This document shows, piece by piece, positions 19,967 to 28,952 of a stretch of 64,000 nucleotides of DNA (position 1 is the first letter of the stretch; every line of letters starts with the position of its first letter). This DNA comes from Roseovarius sp. 217 (GTDB lineage: Bacteria; Pseudomonadota; Alphaproteobacteria; Rhodobacterales; Rhodobacteraceae). The stretch is taken from contig NZ_CH902584.1 in the NCBI RefSeq assembly GCF_000152845.1, positions 1,851,815-1,915,814 on the forward strand, read 5' to 3'. The notes beneath the pieces were generated by a model that was not told the origin of the DNA, did no database searches, and worked only from the letters and a program-made list of their open reading frames with translations. Both the position numbers and the translations under genes were made by a program.

Positions 19967-22900
19967 TGAACCTCAATCTCTCCGCGATCGCCGTTCGCGA
20001 ACACGCCGTCACCCTTTTTATGATCCTCCTGCTCGTGGCCGCCGGGGCCTTTGCCTTCCTCAAACTGGGGCGGGCAGAAGATCCCAACTTCACCATCAAG
20101 ACGCTCACGGTCACGGCGGCATGGCCCGGTGCGACAGCGCAGGAAATGCAGGATCTTGTCGCCGAACCGCTGGAGAAGCGGTTGCAGGAGCTGACATGGT
20201 ATGATCGGGTCGAGACGACAACACGTCCCAGTTATGCCTATATGACGGTGACGCTGAGAGACGACACGCCGCCATCTGCCGTCGAAGAGCAATTCTATCA
20301 AGCCCGCAAGAAGCTAGGGGATGAAGCCCGCAACCTGCCACAGGGTGTCTTTGGTCCCTTCGTCAACGACGAATATTCGGACGTGAGTTTTGCACTCTAT
20401 GCGCTAGAGGCCAGGGGCATGCCGATGCGAAAGCTGGCCCGGCAGGCCGAAACAATTCGCCAGGACGTGCTGCATGTGCCGGGCGTCAAGAAGATCAACA
20501 TTCTCGGAGAGCGCGCTGAGCAAATATTTGTGGAGTTCTCGTATACCAAGTTGGCAACGCTCGGCGTTTCGGCTCTGGATATCATTGCGGCCCTGCAACG
20601 GCAGAACACCCTTACACCAGCGGGCTCCATCGACACGCAAGGCCCTCAGGTCTTCATTCGGATCAACGGCGCTTATGGGAGTATCCGGGAGATCGCCGAC
20701 ACGCCGATCATCGCAGCGGGGCGGACGCTGAAGCTTTCCGACATCGCCGAAGTCCGCCGTGGCTATGAAGATCCTCCGACCTATGTGATCCGGCATCAGG
20801 GTGAGCCCGCGATCATGCTCGCAGTGGTGATGCAGGAAGGCTGGAATGCCCTGGAACTCGGAAAAGCGCTTGAGGACAAAATCGGGGCCATTGAGCAGAC
20901 GCTGCCGCTGGGGTTATCGCTTCAGAAGGTGAGTGATCAAGCGGTAAACGTAAGTCACGCCGTCAACGAGTTCATGTTGAAATTCGCGATGGCCCTCGGC
21001 GTGGTGCTGCTGGTCAGCCTGCTCAGCCTAGGCTGGCGCGTGGGCATCGTCGTTGCCGCCGCCGTCCCGCTGACGCTGGCCGTTGTGTTCCTCGTCATGC
21101 TGGAAACTGGAAGGTTCTTCGACCGCATCACTCTCGGGGCCTTGATCCTGTCCTTGGGACTTCTCGTGGACGACGCGATCATCGCCATCGAAGTTATGGT
21201 GGTGAAAATGGAAGAGGGCATGGATCGCATCAAAGCGGCCGCCTATGCGTGGAGTCACACTGCAGCGCCGATGCTGTCAGGAACACTGGTGACGATTGCG
21301 GGGTTCCTGCCGGTGGGCTTTGCCCGCTCGGCGGCGGGGGAGTACGCCGGCAACATTTTCTGGATTGTGGGGTTCGCTCTTATCGTATCCTGGATCGTTG
21401 CGGTCGTTTTCACGCCTTATCTTGGCGTCAAGATGCTACCCGAGATCAAGCCTGTCGAGGGTGGCCACGCAGCGATCTACAACACACCGAATTATCGGCG
21501 TCTGCGGCGTCTGATCACTTTTGCCGTGCAGCACAAGGTCCTGACTTGCGCCATCGTCGGTATCGCCTTCGCGTTCTCCGTCGTCGGCATGGGGGGCGTC
21601 AAGCAGCAGTTCTTCCCGACTTCTGACCGCCCCGAAGTGCTGGTGGAAGTCCGTCTGCCGGAAGGCACCAGCATTGAGACGACGACCGCCACGGTCGAGA
21701 CGCTCGAAAACTGGCTGGACGAACAGCCCGAAGCTGCGGTTGTCACCAGCTATGTCGGCCAGGGCGCTCCCCGGTTCTTCTTTGCAATGGCACCGGAACT
21801 TCCCGACCCGGCCTTTGCCAAGATCGTTGTACTGACACCGGATGCGGAAGCCCGCGAAGCGTTAAAGCACCGCCTCCGAGAGGCCGTGTCGCAGGGGCTT
21901 GCGCCTGAGGCCTATGTGCGTATCACTCAACTGGTGTTTGGGCCGTATACGCCCTTTCCGGTGGAGTTCCGGGTCATGGGACCTGAGCCCGCGCAGCTCT
22001 ACGAGATATCACAGAAGGCCCTCGATATCATGCGGGACGTCCCGGATGTGCGGCAGGCCAACCGGGATTGGGGCAACCGCACACCCGTGCTTCGCTTCGT
22101 TCCAGATCAGGATCGCCTGAACCTTATCGGTCTCTCGCCGGTGGAAGTAAGCCAACAGTTGCAATTCTTCCTGAGTGGCATCCCGATAACATATTTACGC
22201 GAAGACATCCGCAATGTCCCCATCGTGGCTCGTAGCGCCGGGAACGCGCGACTGGACCCGTCGCATCTGGCAGATTTTTCCCTGATAAGTCGAGACGGTC
22301 GACAAATTCCACTCGACCAGATTGGCCATGCCGAAGTGCGCCTGGAGGAACCGATCCTGAAGCGTCAGGACCGCACCCCGGTTATTACAATCCGCTCGGA
22401 CATCAATGAGGCAACTCAGCCTCCGGAGGTCTCGAAGGAGATCATGACAGCCCTGCAGCCGCTGATTAAATCCCTTCCGGCCGGTTATCGCATCGAACTG
22501 GGAGGATCGATGGAAGAATCCGTGAAGGCCAACGCCGCTTTGGCGAAAGTCTTCCCGATCATGATTGCGGCGACGCTGATCGCAATCATGTTGCAAGTGA
22601 GATCTTTCTCGACCATGGCCATGGTCGTGCTGACGGCACCGCTTGGGCTTGTTGGAGTCGTACCTGCCTTGCTGGCTTTCAACCAGCCCTTTGGGTTCAA
22701 TGCCATTCTGGGCATGATTGGACTGGCCGGTATCCTGATGCGCAACACACTGATCCTGACTGAGCAGATCAAGGAAAACCGGGCCGCCGGTCTGGACGCC
22801 TATCACGCGGTGATCGAAGCTACAGTACAGCGTGCGAGGCCTGTGATCCTGACCGCACTTGCGGCCGTATTGGCTTTCATCCCTCTGACGCACTCGGTCT

Positions 22901-23205
22901 TTTGGGGGTCCATGGCCTATACGCTCATTGGTGGAACGGCCGTCGGCACGGTGCTGGTCCTGCTCTTCCTTCCCGCCCTTTATGCAGCATGGTTCCGTAT
23001 CACGCCGATCATTGATGATAACTCTGAGAGGCGAGTGGGCAAAACTTGGGATCATGCGGCTGCTCTTTGGTCCGCGCCGGTTAGCCGACCGGAAAGAACG
23101 GCGGCGCGGACAACGGCTACGCGGTGGGCTCCCTTGGGCGACCATCTCATGCGGCGACGCGTACAATTTCGGCCGTCGCCTCAAAATGAGCCTGACGCGC
23201 GTTGA
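19963..23205 (+). CDS. RND efflux transporter, inner-membrane permease (altered C-terminus)
   Basis: A 1080-residue resistance-nodulation-division pump of the HAE1/AcrB-like class driven by proton flow. TM1 is near the start (HAVTLFMILLLVAAGAFAFL) and two large periplasmic loops follow. The TM4 acid pair is in GLLVDDAIIAIEVMV. A second TM block is at 860-1000 (MIGLAGILMRNTLIL, then RPVILTALAAVLAFIPL). The transporter core ends near FLPALYAAWFRI at about residue 1010. The last 70 residues are rich in Arg and Ala, and the final part (from about 23165) is antisense to an IS110 remnant, so the native C-terminus has been replaced. The core looks complete, and activity is plausible. Confidence 0.88.
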   Translation: MMNLNLSAIAVREHAVTLFMILLLVAAGAFAFLKLGRAEDPNFTIKTLTVTAAWPGATAQEMQDLVAEPLEKRLQELTWYDRVETTTRPSYAYMTVTLRDDTPPSAVEEQFYQARKKLGDEARNLPQGVFGPFVNDEYSDVSFALYALEARGMPMRKLARQAETIRQDVLHVPGVKKINILGERAEQIFVEFSYTKLATLGVSALDIIAALQRQNTLTPAGSIDTQGPQVFIRINGAYGSIREIADTPIIAAGRTLKLSDIAEVRRGYEDPPTYVIRHQGEPAIMLAVVMQEGWNALELGKALEDKIGAIEQTLPLGLSLQKVSDQAVNVSHAVNEFMLKFAMALGVVLLVSLLSLGWRVGIVVAAAVPLTLAVVFLVMLETGRFFDRITLGALILSLGLLVDDAIIAIEVMVVKMEEGMDRIKAAAYAWSHTAAPMLSGTLVTIAGFLPVGFARSAAGEYAGNIFWIVGFALIVSWIVAVVFTPYLGVKMLPEIKPVEGGHAAIYNTPNYRRLRRLITFAVQHKVLTCAIVGIAFAFSVVGMGGVKQQFFPTSDRPEVLVEVRLPEGTSIETTTATVETLENWLDEQPEAAVVTSYVGQGAPRFFFAMAPELPDPAFAKIVVLTPDAEAREALKHRLREAVSQGLAPEAYVRITQLVFGPYTPFPVEFRVMGPEPAQLYEISQKALDIMRDVPDVRQANRDWGNRTPVLRFVPDQDRLNLIGLSPVEVSQQLQFFLSGIPITYLREDIRNVPIVARSAGNARLDPSHLADFSLISRDGRQIPLDQIGHAEVRLEEPILKRQDRTPVITIRSDINEATQPPEVSKEIMTALQPLIKSLPAGYRIELGGSMEESVKANAALAKVFPIMIAATLIAIMLQVRSFSTMAMVVLTAPLGLVGVVPALLAFNQPFGFNAILGMIGLAGILMRNTLILTEQIKENRAAGLDAYHAVIEATVQRARPVILTALAAVLAFIPLTHSVFWGSMAYTLIGGTAVGTVLVLLFLPALYAAWFRITPIIDDNSERRVGKTWDHAAALWSAPVSRPERTAARTTATRWAPLGDHLMRRRVQFRPSPQNEPDAR

Positions 23206-23612
23206 TGGTTTGTGTCCTATGGCGGACAAACAGATCGCGGGATCGAAAGATCATCGCACGCGCCTGCTGTCGGGGTGACTTCGGCTCGACAAATTGCATG
23301 GTCGGGCGGCTGGCTGCTTTAGCCATGGCCTCGGCGTCAGCCGCATCCTTCTTTTGGGTTTGACGAAGGGCTTGACGTAGGCAGGCCCCACCAACCTGAC
23401 GGTATGCCCCAGAGCATTTATCTCACGCGCCCAATAATGGGCTGTGGCACAGGCCTCCATAGCAACCATGCAGGGCGGCAGATCTGCGAAAAATCCAACA
23501 CCTGACCCCGTGACAGTTTCTTGCGAATAGCAACGCTGCCATTGGCCGTGGCACCGTGAACTTGGAAAACCCGCTTTGCCAAATCCAGCCCAACGATGGT
23601 AACTTCTGTCAT
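23165..23612 (-). pseudogene. IS110-family transposase remnant
   Basis: From the ATG at 23612 the protein reads MTEVTIVGLDLAKRVFQVHG, the DEDD first motif of IS110 transposases. A frameshift follows RKKLSRGQVLDF, and the sequence resumes as LPPCMVAMEACATAHYWARE and VRLVGPAYVKPFVKPKR. Another shift then gives DAADAEAMAKAASRPTMQFV and RSRDLFVRHRTQTINA. Only the N-terminal third is left, and it overlaps the 3' end of the RND permease on the other strand. No element ends were found. Confidence 0.8.
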
Positions 23613-23793
23613 GGATCCTTCCTCTTCCTTGTGTGATGTGACCCACATCACCTTGGCACATTGCGATGCCGTCGGGAGGGGGTATCCACCCCATCAGGTC
23701 TCAGGTCTCCGTGACACTCAACAACCTGCCCAACCTGCAGGGCCGGGTGCTATATCTCGATTACGACCTAGGCCTGGTCGACGCGCCCGCAGG

Positions 23794-24282
23794 TCAACGC
23801 ACGCCCCCATTCATCACCCAGTGCATTCTTCCGTCGCGGCCGAGAGCGACCGCAACACCCAGCTCATTCGTGCGCCCATCAAGGATGTTTTTCCTATGCG
23901 ATGACGACTGCAACCAGGCTTTGAGTACTTGTTCATGGGTCGAATATCCAAGCGCCACATTCTCTGTAATGAAACGAAAGTCATAGCCTTTTGTGATGAC
24001 GCGAGCGCCTAGCGAACTGCCACCTGTGGCAATATGGCTAAGCCGGTTGTGACTGGCGTTATCGCAGGCATGCGCCTGCGCAACCTCGGTGAGCTGGGAT
24101 GACATCCGAAAGTCAGGTAGATGGAAACGGGCGCGTTCCTGATTGATTTGAAGCATGAGTTGACGTGCAAGTTCGATGTAATTCGGCGGCACAGTGCAGG
24201 CCATAGTTGGCATCACAGCAAATAGAACAAGGATGACGGACAGGACCAGAGACCGCGTGCAGGAAGTCATGCTATCCATCAT
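23794..24282 (-). CDS. secreted CAP-domain (SCP/PR1-like) protein
   Basis: A 162-residue protein with an N-terminal signal peptide (SLVLSVILVLFAVMPTMA, cleavage before CTVPPNY). The CAP domain follows: INQERARFHLPDF, the first His in AQAHACDNASHNRLSHI, the ENVALGYSTHEQVLKAWLQS segment and SSHRKNILDGRTNELGVAVA. The C-terminus ends HWVMNGGVR, where family members continue to a W-x-Q-x-F strand, so the end may be slightly truncated. Function in bacteria is unclear. Start: the tandem ATGs at 24282/24279 follow ggag closely; a start at 24270 is also possible. Confidence 0.78.
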   Translation of the reverse strand: MMDSMTSCTRSLVLSVILVLFAVMPTMACTVPPNYIELARQLMLQINQERARFHLPDFRMSSQLTEVAQAHACDNASHNRLSHIATGGSSLGARVITKGYDFRFITENVALGYSTHEQVLKAWLQSSSHRKNILDGRTNELGVAVALGRDGRMHWVMNGGVR

Positions 24283-24433
24283 GCTCCATTTCCCGCCCCT
24301 GCGCAAATGACTCGGTGTGCGGGTTGGGCCGGAAACTATCCCTCTACAGCGCCAGAACTCCGGCACCGTACCAGTGTCTGACGCGCGTGCCGCCACGATA
24401 TCACGAACACCTAGGCGCACCTGCTTTTCGCGT

Positions 24434-25942
24434 TCACAGTTTCAGGCGAAGGCGATGAAACGGGCCTCGCCACGATCCACGAAGACCGTACAATCCGCTC
24501 AGTGCCCCCAGCAGCAGCCAGATTGCTCCGGGCAAAGGAACGTGCGGAACCTTGTCGCCACCCTCTATGTTACCATCGCCGTTGCCGTCAGGAGTGCTGC
24601 GGTCGTTGCCCCCAGAAAAGGTGCCAAAATTATGGCCGCCAAAGCTGATAACGTCAGGCCTGCTATCGGTATTGCCAATGTTGGAAATCAACACCGGCTT
24701 GAACTCATCTGAGCCAAAGAATGACGGCTCCCAAAAAGAGTCCATGAAGTCCTCGCGCATCTCCGACATGCCCAGCACGCCGCACTCGGCCAGAGTGTAG
24801 CTATCGTCGTCTTCGTTAGAAAAGACACAGATTGGAGCTTCAAGCAGCGCGTCCCCCAAGCATCCGCTCACTTTGTTGGGCTGGTCGGGAAGATTGGAAT
24901 CGGCGGCCAGACTGACGCGTGCGCTGTTCGTACTCGTGGTCAAGTCAGAATCAAAAATCCCCGGAATATAGGCCCTTTGCAACTTCCCCTGACCATCGAA
25001 GGCGACATAGACATCCTGGGTCTGCGAGAAAAAGCCAGTCACCGCTCTCAGCCGACCCAGAAACACGCTTTCGGGAATGTCACGCATGCGGCAACCCTCC
25101 AACGCACTTGCTGCCACGCGGGTCTCGGGGTCGGGACGCGCAACAAACTCAACCCGCAAGCCTGAAACCGGAACGGGCCATTCTGGTTGAGACGGTGCCG
25201 TATTAGCCACAGTCAATGCCTCGGTTCCTTGCGTCCCGATGCTGTCTGGTTCGTCACTTACGGGGACATCCGCACTGTCCAGATCTGGCATATCCACATC
25301 TGACATATCCAACTCCGGAGCACCCTTATCGTTCAGTCGCACTTCCAGTGTGACCAGACAGGCATCCAGGCCAGCCATATCCGGCGAAGGGATCTGGTCC
25401 GTAATCAGCCGTCCGGTTCCCGCCGATGTCGCCTGCAGGCTTGGGCTGTCACCACGGCTTAATGCCCCGGCCAGTATCCGGGCAGTATCGCCTGTCAGCC
25501 ACAGGCTGTCTGTGCTGGCTTCCAGTGCAGTCACGATGTTAAGTATCTGGTCGCCGATCTGCAGTATCACGGGCTTTGCCGCGTCGGGCGAGTATTTCAA
25601 TTGGATGCGAAACGCGACAGGTGAGTCGGGACGCGCAACGGCCTGTATGGAGCTGGCCGGACTGCGCATCACATCAGAATATGCAATCGCAGTGCCATCG
25701 GGCGCGAGATACAGCGACTCGTCAATCCTCAGAGGCTGACTTGCAACACAGGACAGACCATTGCGCGTGCTCAGAAGGCTGACATTGTCTCCATGAGTAT
25801 CAAGAAAGCTCTGCGCAATTGGACCTCCACGCCGGGCGGCGGGATCGGACAGAATGACCGTCGTTGCATTGGCTGGCACAATCGTCATCAGGAATGCGCC
25901 TACGCTTAAACTGTAAATTGACGCTTTGAAATCCCGTGCCAT
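24434..25942 (-). CDS. exported protein with VPLPA-CTERM sorting tail
   Basis: A 502-residue protein with a signal peptide (SIYSLSVGAFLMTIVPANA). The middle has no recognised enzymatic domain. It holds an acidic low-complexity stretch (DMSDVDMPDLDSADVPVSDE). The C-terminus is a tripartite sorting signal: VPLPGAIWLLLGALSGLYGL followed by basic RGSWRGPFHRLRLK. This VPLPA-type tail is recognised by exosortase systems common in Rhodobacterales. It suggests surface anchoring or release linked to exopolysaccharide; the exosortase itself is not in this window. It runs in the same direction as the CAP gene, 151 bp upstream of it, so they may be linked. Confidence 0.75.
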   Translation of the reverse strand: MARDFKASIYSLSVGAFLMTIVPANATTVILSDPAARRGGPIAQSFLDTHGDNVSLLSTRNGLSCVASQPLRIDESLYLAPDGTAIAYSDVMRSPASSIQAVARPDSPVAFRIQLKYSPDAAKPVILQIGDQILNIVTALEASTDSLWLTGDTARILAGALSRGDSPSLQATSAGTGRLITDQIPSPDMAGLDACLVTLEVRLNDKGAPELDMSDVDMPDLDSADVPVSDEPDSIGTQGTEALTVANTAPSQPEWPVPVSGLRVEFVARPDPETRVAASALEGCRMRDIPESVFLGRLRAVTGFFSQTQDVYVAFDGQGKLQRAYIPGIFDSDLTTSTNSARVSLAADSNLPDQPNKVSGCLGDALLEAPICVFSNEDDDSYTLAECGVLGMSEMREDFMDSFWEPSFFGSDEFKPVLISNIGNTDSRPDVISFGGHNFGTFSGGNDRSTPDGNGDGNIEGGDKVPHVPLPGAIWLLLGALSGLYGLRGSWRGPFHRLRLKL

Positions 25943-26669
25943 TTGCAGCCGTTACCCATTCGTCTCAGTTCGGTTTCCCCTAAGCGGATCGCTTCCAAAG
26001 GTTCAAACTTCTGAGCTATGGTGACTCCGCACAAAGACTTCCGAAAGGGTTATGCAGATTTGGCCGCGTATTGAGGTCAAGTTGGAAACAGTGCCTATCA
26101 CTGCCTGATTTTGGCCACATTTATGACGCGTCGAAGCCTAACTTTGACCGATTGCCAAAGCGGCACCCTGTCGTATATCGCTACGAATCAGCCGATCCAG
26201 CAACGAATTGACACCGATTTCAGATTCCGTCAGTCCAGCCATGGATTTCCCTCCATCTGGCAAGAAACGTCTCTTGGCGTTCATTAGCAATCTGCACGGC
26301 CCGGCGCACCTCATCCCCTGTCATACCCTGGGTCACTCATGGTCACCATGATCGACGGCCGTGAACTTTGGCGCTTTGACCTCTATCCAAAATGAACTCC
26401 AGAGGTGCTTGTTTTGTGTATAACGATGAGGATCAAGACGCAGACAACCCGCCAACGCCGCTTGCAACATCAAAAACAAGCCGCATAATCAATCACACAA
26501 ACGAACCAGAGTATCCAATGCTCAAGCCGCTCTGGTGTCCCATTTTATATAACGATGGACAATTCCGAACGCGGCGAAGGCGCGGCCCAATTGTCGGCGC
26601 TGGTCAATCAATCGGCCATCTGATCGGCAGCGGCAGTCTGGATCCCGGCCAGGGGAGGGGCCTGAGATC
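25943..26669. other. 727-bp gap upstream of aioX, no intact gene
   Basis: No convincing gene is seen. A minus-strand frame near 26240-26320 reads MTGDEVRRAVQIANERQETFLARWREIHG, which recalls the C-terminal helix of small DUF4160-type proteins, but no domain core precedes it. I treat it as a possible relic. The right part must hold the promoter for the aio sensor genes; no clear operator is visible there. Confidence 0.35.
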
Positions 26670-27518
26670 ATGGAGTATTCAATTAGCCGACGCACGTTTG
26701 TCGGAGCGGGACTTGCAGCATTCATTGCTGGCCGTGCATGGGCGCAACCGGTGTTTCGCCTAGGGCTGACACCCGTGTTTCTCGACAACGATGCTGCCGT
26801 AATTGATGGCCTGCGCCGTGCCTTGTCTCGCGGGATGGGGCGCGAGATCGAATTGGTTCAGCGCCGCACCTATCAGGAAATCACCGGTCTCTTGCTGGAA
26901 CGCAGTGTCGATGCGGCATGGCTTTGCGGTTATCCGTATCTCCAGCACGCCGATTTGCTGGATCTTGTTGCCGTGCCTGTGTGGCGTGGTGGCCCGCGAT
27001 ACCAGTCTTACCTTATTGTGGGGGCCGAAGATGGAGCAGAAAGCCTGACCGACCTGCGCGGTGGCACTCATGCATTTTCCGACCCGGATTCGAACTCTGG
27101 CTACCTTGTGACCGCGACCGATCTGCGCCGGATGGGGGAACAGGTCGAGGGCTTCTTCAGCCGATCCATTTTCACCTTTGGCCACCGCAATGTAGTGCGC
27201 GCGGTGGCGGATGGCTTAGTGCGATCCGGCAGCGTCGATGGCTATGTCTGGGAAGCGCTTGCAGTGATCGAGCCGGGTCTCACGGCGCACACACGCGTGA
27301 TCGCCCGGTCGGAATGGTTGGGCTTTCCCCCGGTCTGCGCGCGGCGCGACAGCCTTGCAACCGAACCGGTTCAGGCCCTGCAAACCGCGTTGATGAGCCT
27401 CGCTGAGACGGAGGAAGGCCAAAAGGCGCTCACCTCGCTGCAACTCGACGGGTTTCAGAACGCGACGGCGGGTCTGTTCGACGGAATCGCGGACCGCATG
27501 GCCGATCTGGAACCCTGA
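26670..27518 (+). CDS. aioX: AioX, periplasmic arsenite-binding sensor protein
   Basis: A 282-residue substrate-binding protein of the PhnD/phosphonate-binding fold. A twin-arginine signal starts it (ISRRTFVGAGLAAFIAGRAWA). The fold is seen in VFRLGLTPVFLDNDAAVIDG and RRTYQEITGLLLERSVDAAWLCGYPYL. The Cys in AWLCGYPY (residue 86) is in the position where AioX proteins are known to need a Cys for arsenite binding; a second Cys is near 222. It precedes aioS by 3 bases in an aioXSR operon, upstream of arsenite oxidase. That placement separates it from true phosphonate transporters. AioX presents As(III) to the sensor kinase AioS. Confidence 0.87.
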   Translation: MEYSISRRTFVGAGLAAFIAGRAWAQPVFRLGLTPVFLDNDAAVIDGLRRALSRGMGREIELVQRRTYQEITGLLLERSVDAAWLCGYPYLQHADLLDLVAVPVWRGGPRYQSYLIVGAEDGAESLTDLRGGTHAFSDPDSNSGYLVTATDLRRMGEQVEGFFSRSIFTFGHRNVVRAVADGLVRSGSVDGYVWEALAVIEPGLTAHTRVIARSEWLGFPPVCARRDSLATEPVQALQTALMSLAETEEGQKALTSLQLDGFQNATAGLFDGIADRMADLEP

Positions 27519-27521
27519 GTC

Positions 27522-28952
27522 ATGAAGTGGTTTGCCCCCAGCCCCCTGTCGATCAAGCTGCCGCTTCTTGCGGCGGCTATGATGGTCCTTGTGGGCACGG
27601 TGGCATCCCAACTGGTCCTGCGGTCGCTGGCGCAGGTTCAGGACGCACGGATTCAAGAACTCGCGCGGATGCATGTCGAGGGATTGTCAGTGGCTCTCGG
27701 ACCGCTTGTCCTGCGCCATGACATATGGGAGGTCTACGACACGCTCGACCGGGCGGCCCAGGGGAGCGAGGGGCGGCGGATGGTCCTGACCGCCGTGGCC
27801 GACGAGCGCGGAAAGGTTCTGGCCGCGACCGACCCCAAGCGTGTTCCCATGGACAGTGATATCGCAGCGCTTACCGCTGATGCGGTGGCGCTGGATGACC
27901 TGTCGGTGGATGGCGCGTCAAACGTCCTCAGCCTGCTTGCGCCCTTGACCTATCAGGGACGCACCGTAGGGCAGATCGCGACGGAACTGGACGTCGCTGA
28001 CCTTCTGTCGGAACGCAGGCAGGCGCTGCTCTACTTGATTATGGGCAATGCGATTGCCATCGGCTTTCTGTCGATGACGGGGTTCCTGGCGATACGAAGG
28101 ATGCTGCAGCCGGTCACGACGCTGGCACGCCAGATGACCGAGACGAAAGGGGAGCCGCATCCCATCCCGGCCGCGGACATTCCGCGCGGCGATGGCGAAC
28201 TGGCGCGGCTGGCGCACACCTATAACTCGATGGTCGGCGCCGTGGCCGCCAAGGCCGAAGCCGAGCGGAGGTTGGCGGAACGGGAACGGTTCGTCGCGCT
28301 TGGGCGCCTGTCCTCGTCGTTGGCGCACGAGATCAACAACCCGCTTGGCGGGCTTCTGAATGCGACGGATACGATACGCAGCTATCCCGATCGCCCTGAT
28401 GTGGTGCGGCAGTCCGCCGACCTCCTGGATCGGGGCCTGCGCCATCTGCGTGACGTGACCCGCGTGACGCTCGACCAGAACCGGATTGATCCTGAAAGCC
28501 GGGGTCTGTCCGCTGATGACTTCGAAGATCTAAAACTGCTGATCCAGCCCGAGGTAGCACGGCAGCGGCTGGATCTCGACTGGTGCGTCGACCTTGCGGC
28601 ACCAACCGTTTGCAGCACACCGGCCGGGCCGGTGCGCCAGATCGCGCTGAACCTGTTGCTGAACGCCTGCGCGGCGTCCGGCCAATCCGGGCGCGTTGGC
28701 CTGCACGTTTCCCTGCAGGCAGACGCGTTGACACTTCAGGTCACGAATACCGGGCCCGACATGCCGCAGGCCGCCTTGGACAGGCTGCTCGCGGATGGTC
28801 CCCTGTCGCCCGGAGGGGGCGTCGGGTTGCGGCTGGTGCGAGAGCTCGCCAGGGGGCTGGGCGGCTGTGTCGGTCATGCGCGGCCAGACGATGTGACGCT
28901 TATCACGGTCAGCCTGCCAATGTCCCAAGGAGCGGCGAATGCTGAGGAATAG
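27522..28952 (+). CDS. aioS: AioS, sensor histidine kinase for arsenite
   Basis: A 476-residue membrane kinase. TM1 is residues 11-34 and TM2 about 168-190, enclosing a 130-residue periplasmic domain that would meet AioX. A HAMP linker (IRRMLQPVTTLARQM) follows. The dimerisation box is SSSLAHEINNPLGGLLN with phosphorylated His near 269. The ATPase has the N box NLLLNACAA and the G box GGGVGLRLVREL, with a shortened lid. It begins 3 bases after aioX and overlaps aioR by 14 bases. It phosphorylates AioR when arsenite is sensed, by analogy with the studied AioXSR systems. Confidence 0.88.
   Translation: MKWFAPSPLSIKLPLLAAAMMVLVGTVASQLVLRSLAQVQDARIQELARMHVEGLSVALGPLVLRHDIWEVYDTLDRAAQGSEGRRMVLTAVADERGKVLAATDPKRVPMDSDIAALTADAVALDDLSVDGASNVLSLLAPLTYQGRTVGQIATELDVADLLSERRQALLYLIMGNAIAIGFLSMTGFLAIRRMLQPVTTLARQMTETKGEPHPIPAADIPRGDGELARLAHTYNSMVGAVAAKAEAERRLAERERFVALGRLSSSLAHEINNPLGGLLNATDTIRSYPDRPDVVRQSADLLDRGLRHLRDVTRVTLDQNRIDPESRGLSADDFEDLKLLIQPEVARQRLDLDWCVDLAAPTVCSTPAGPVRQIALNLLLNACAASGQSGRVGLHVSLQADALTLQVTNTGPDMPQAALDRLLADGPLSPGGGVGLRLVRELARGLGGCVGHARPDDVTLITVSLPMSQGAANAEE

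Noticed and set aside
22195..23229. 344-codon minus-strand open frame with many His and Arg
   Set aside because: It is antisense to the RND permease; its composition is typical of a shadow frame.
26670..27518. Phosphonate transport binding protein PhnD as the name of the first aio gene
   Set aside because: No phosphonate ABC genes follow; position before aioS-aioR and the conserved Cys fit AioX.
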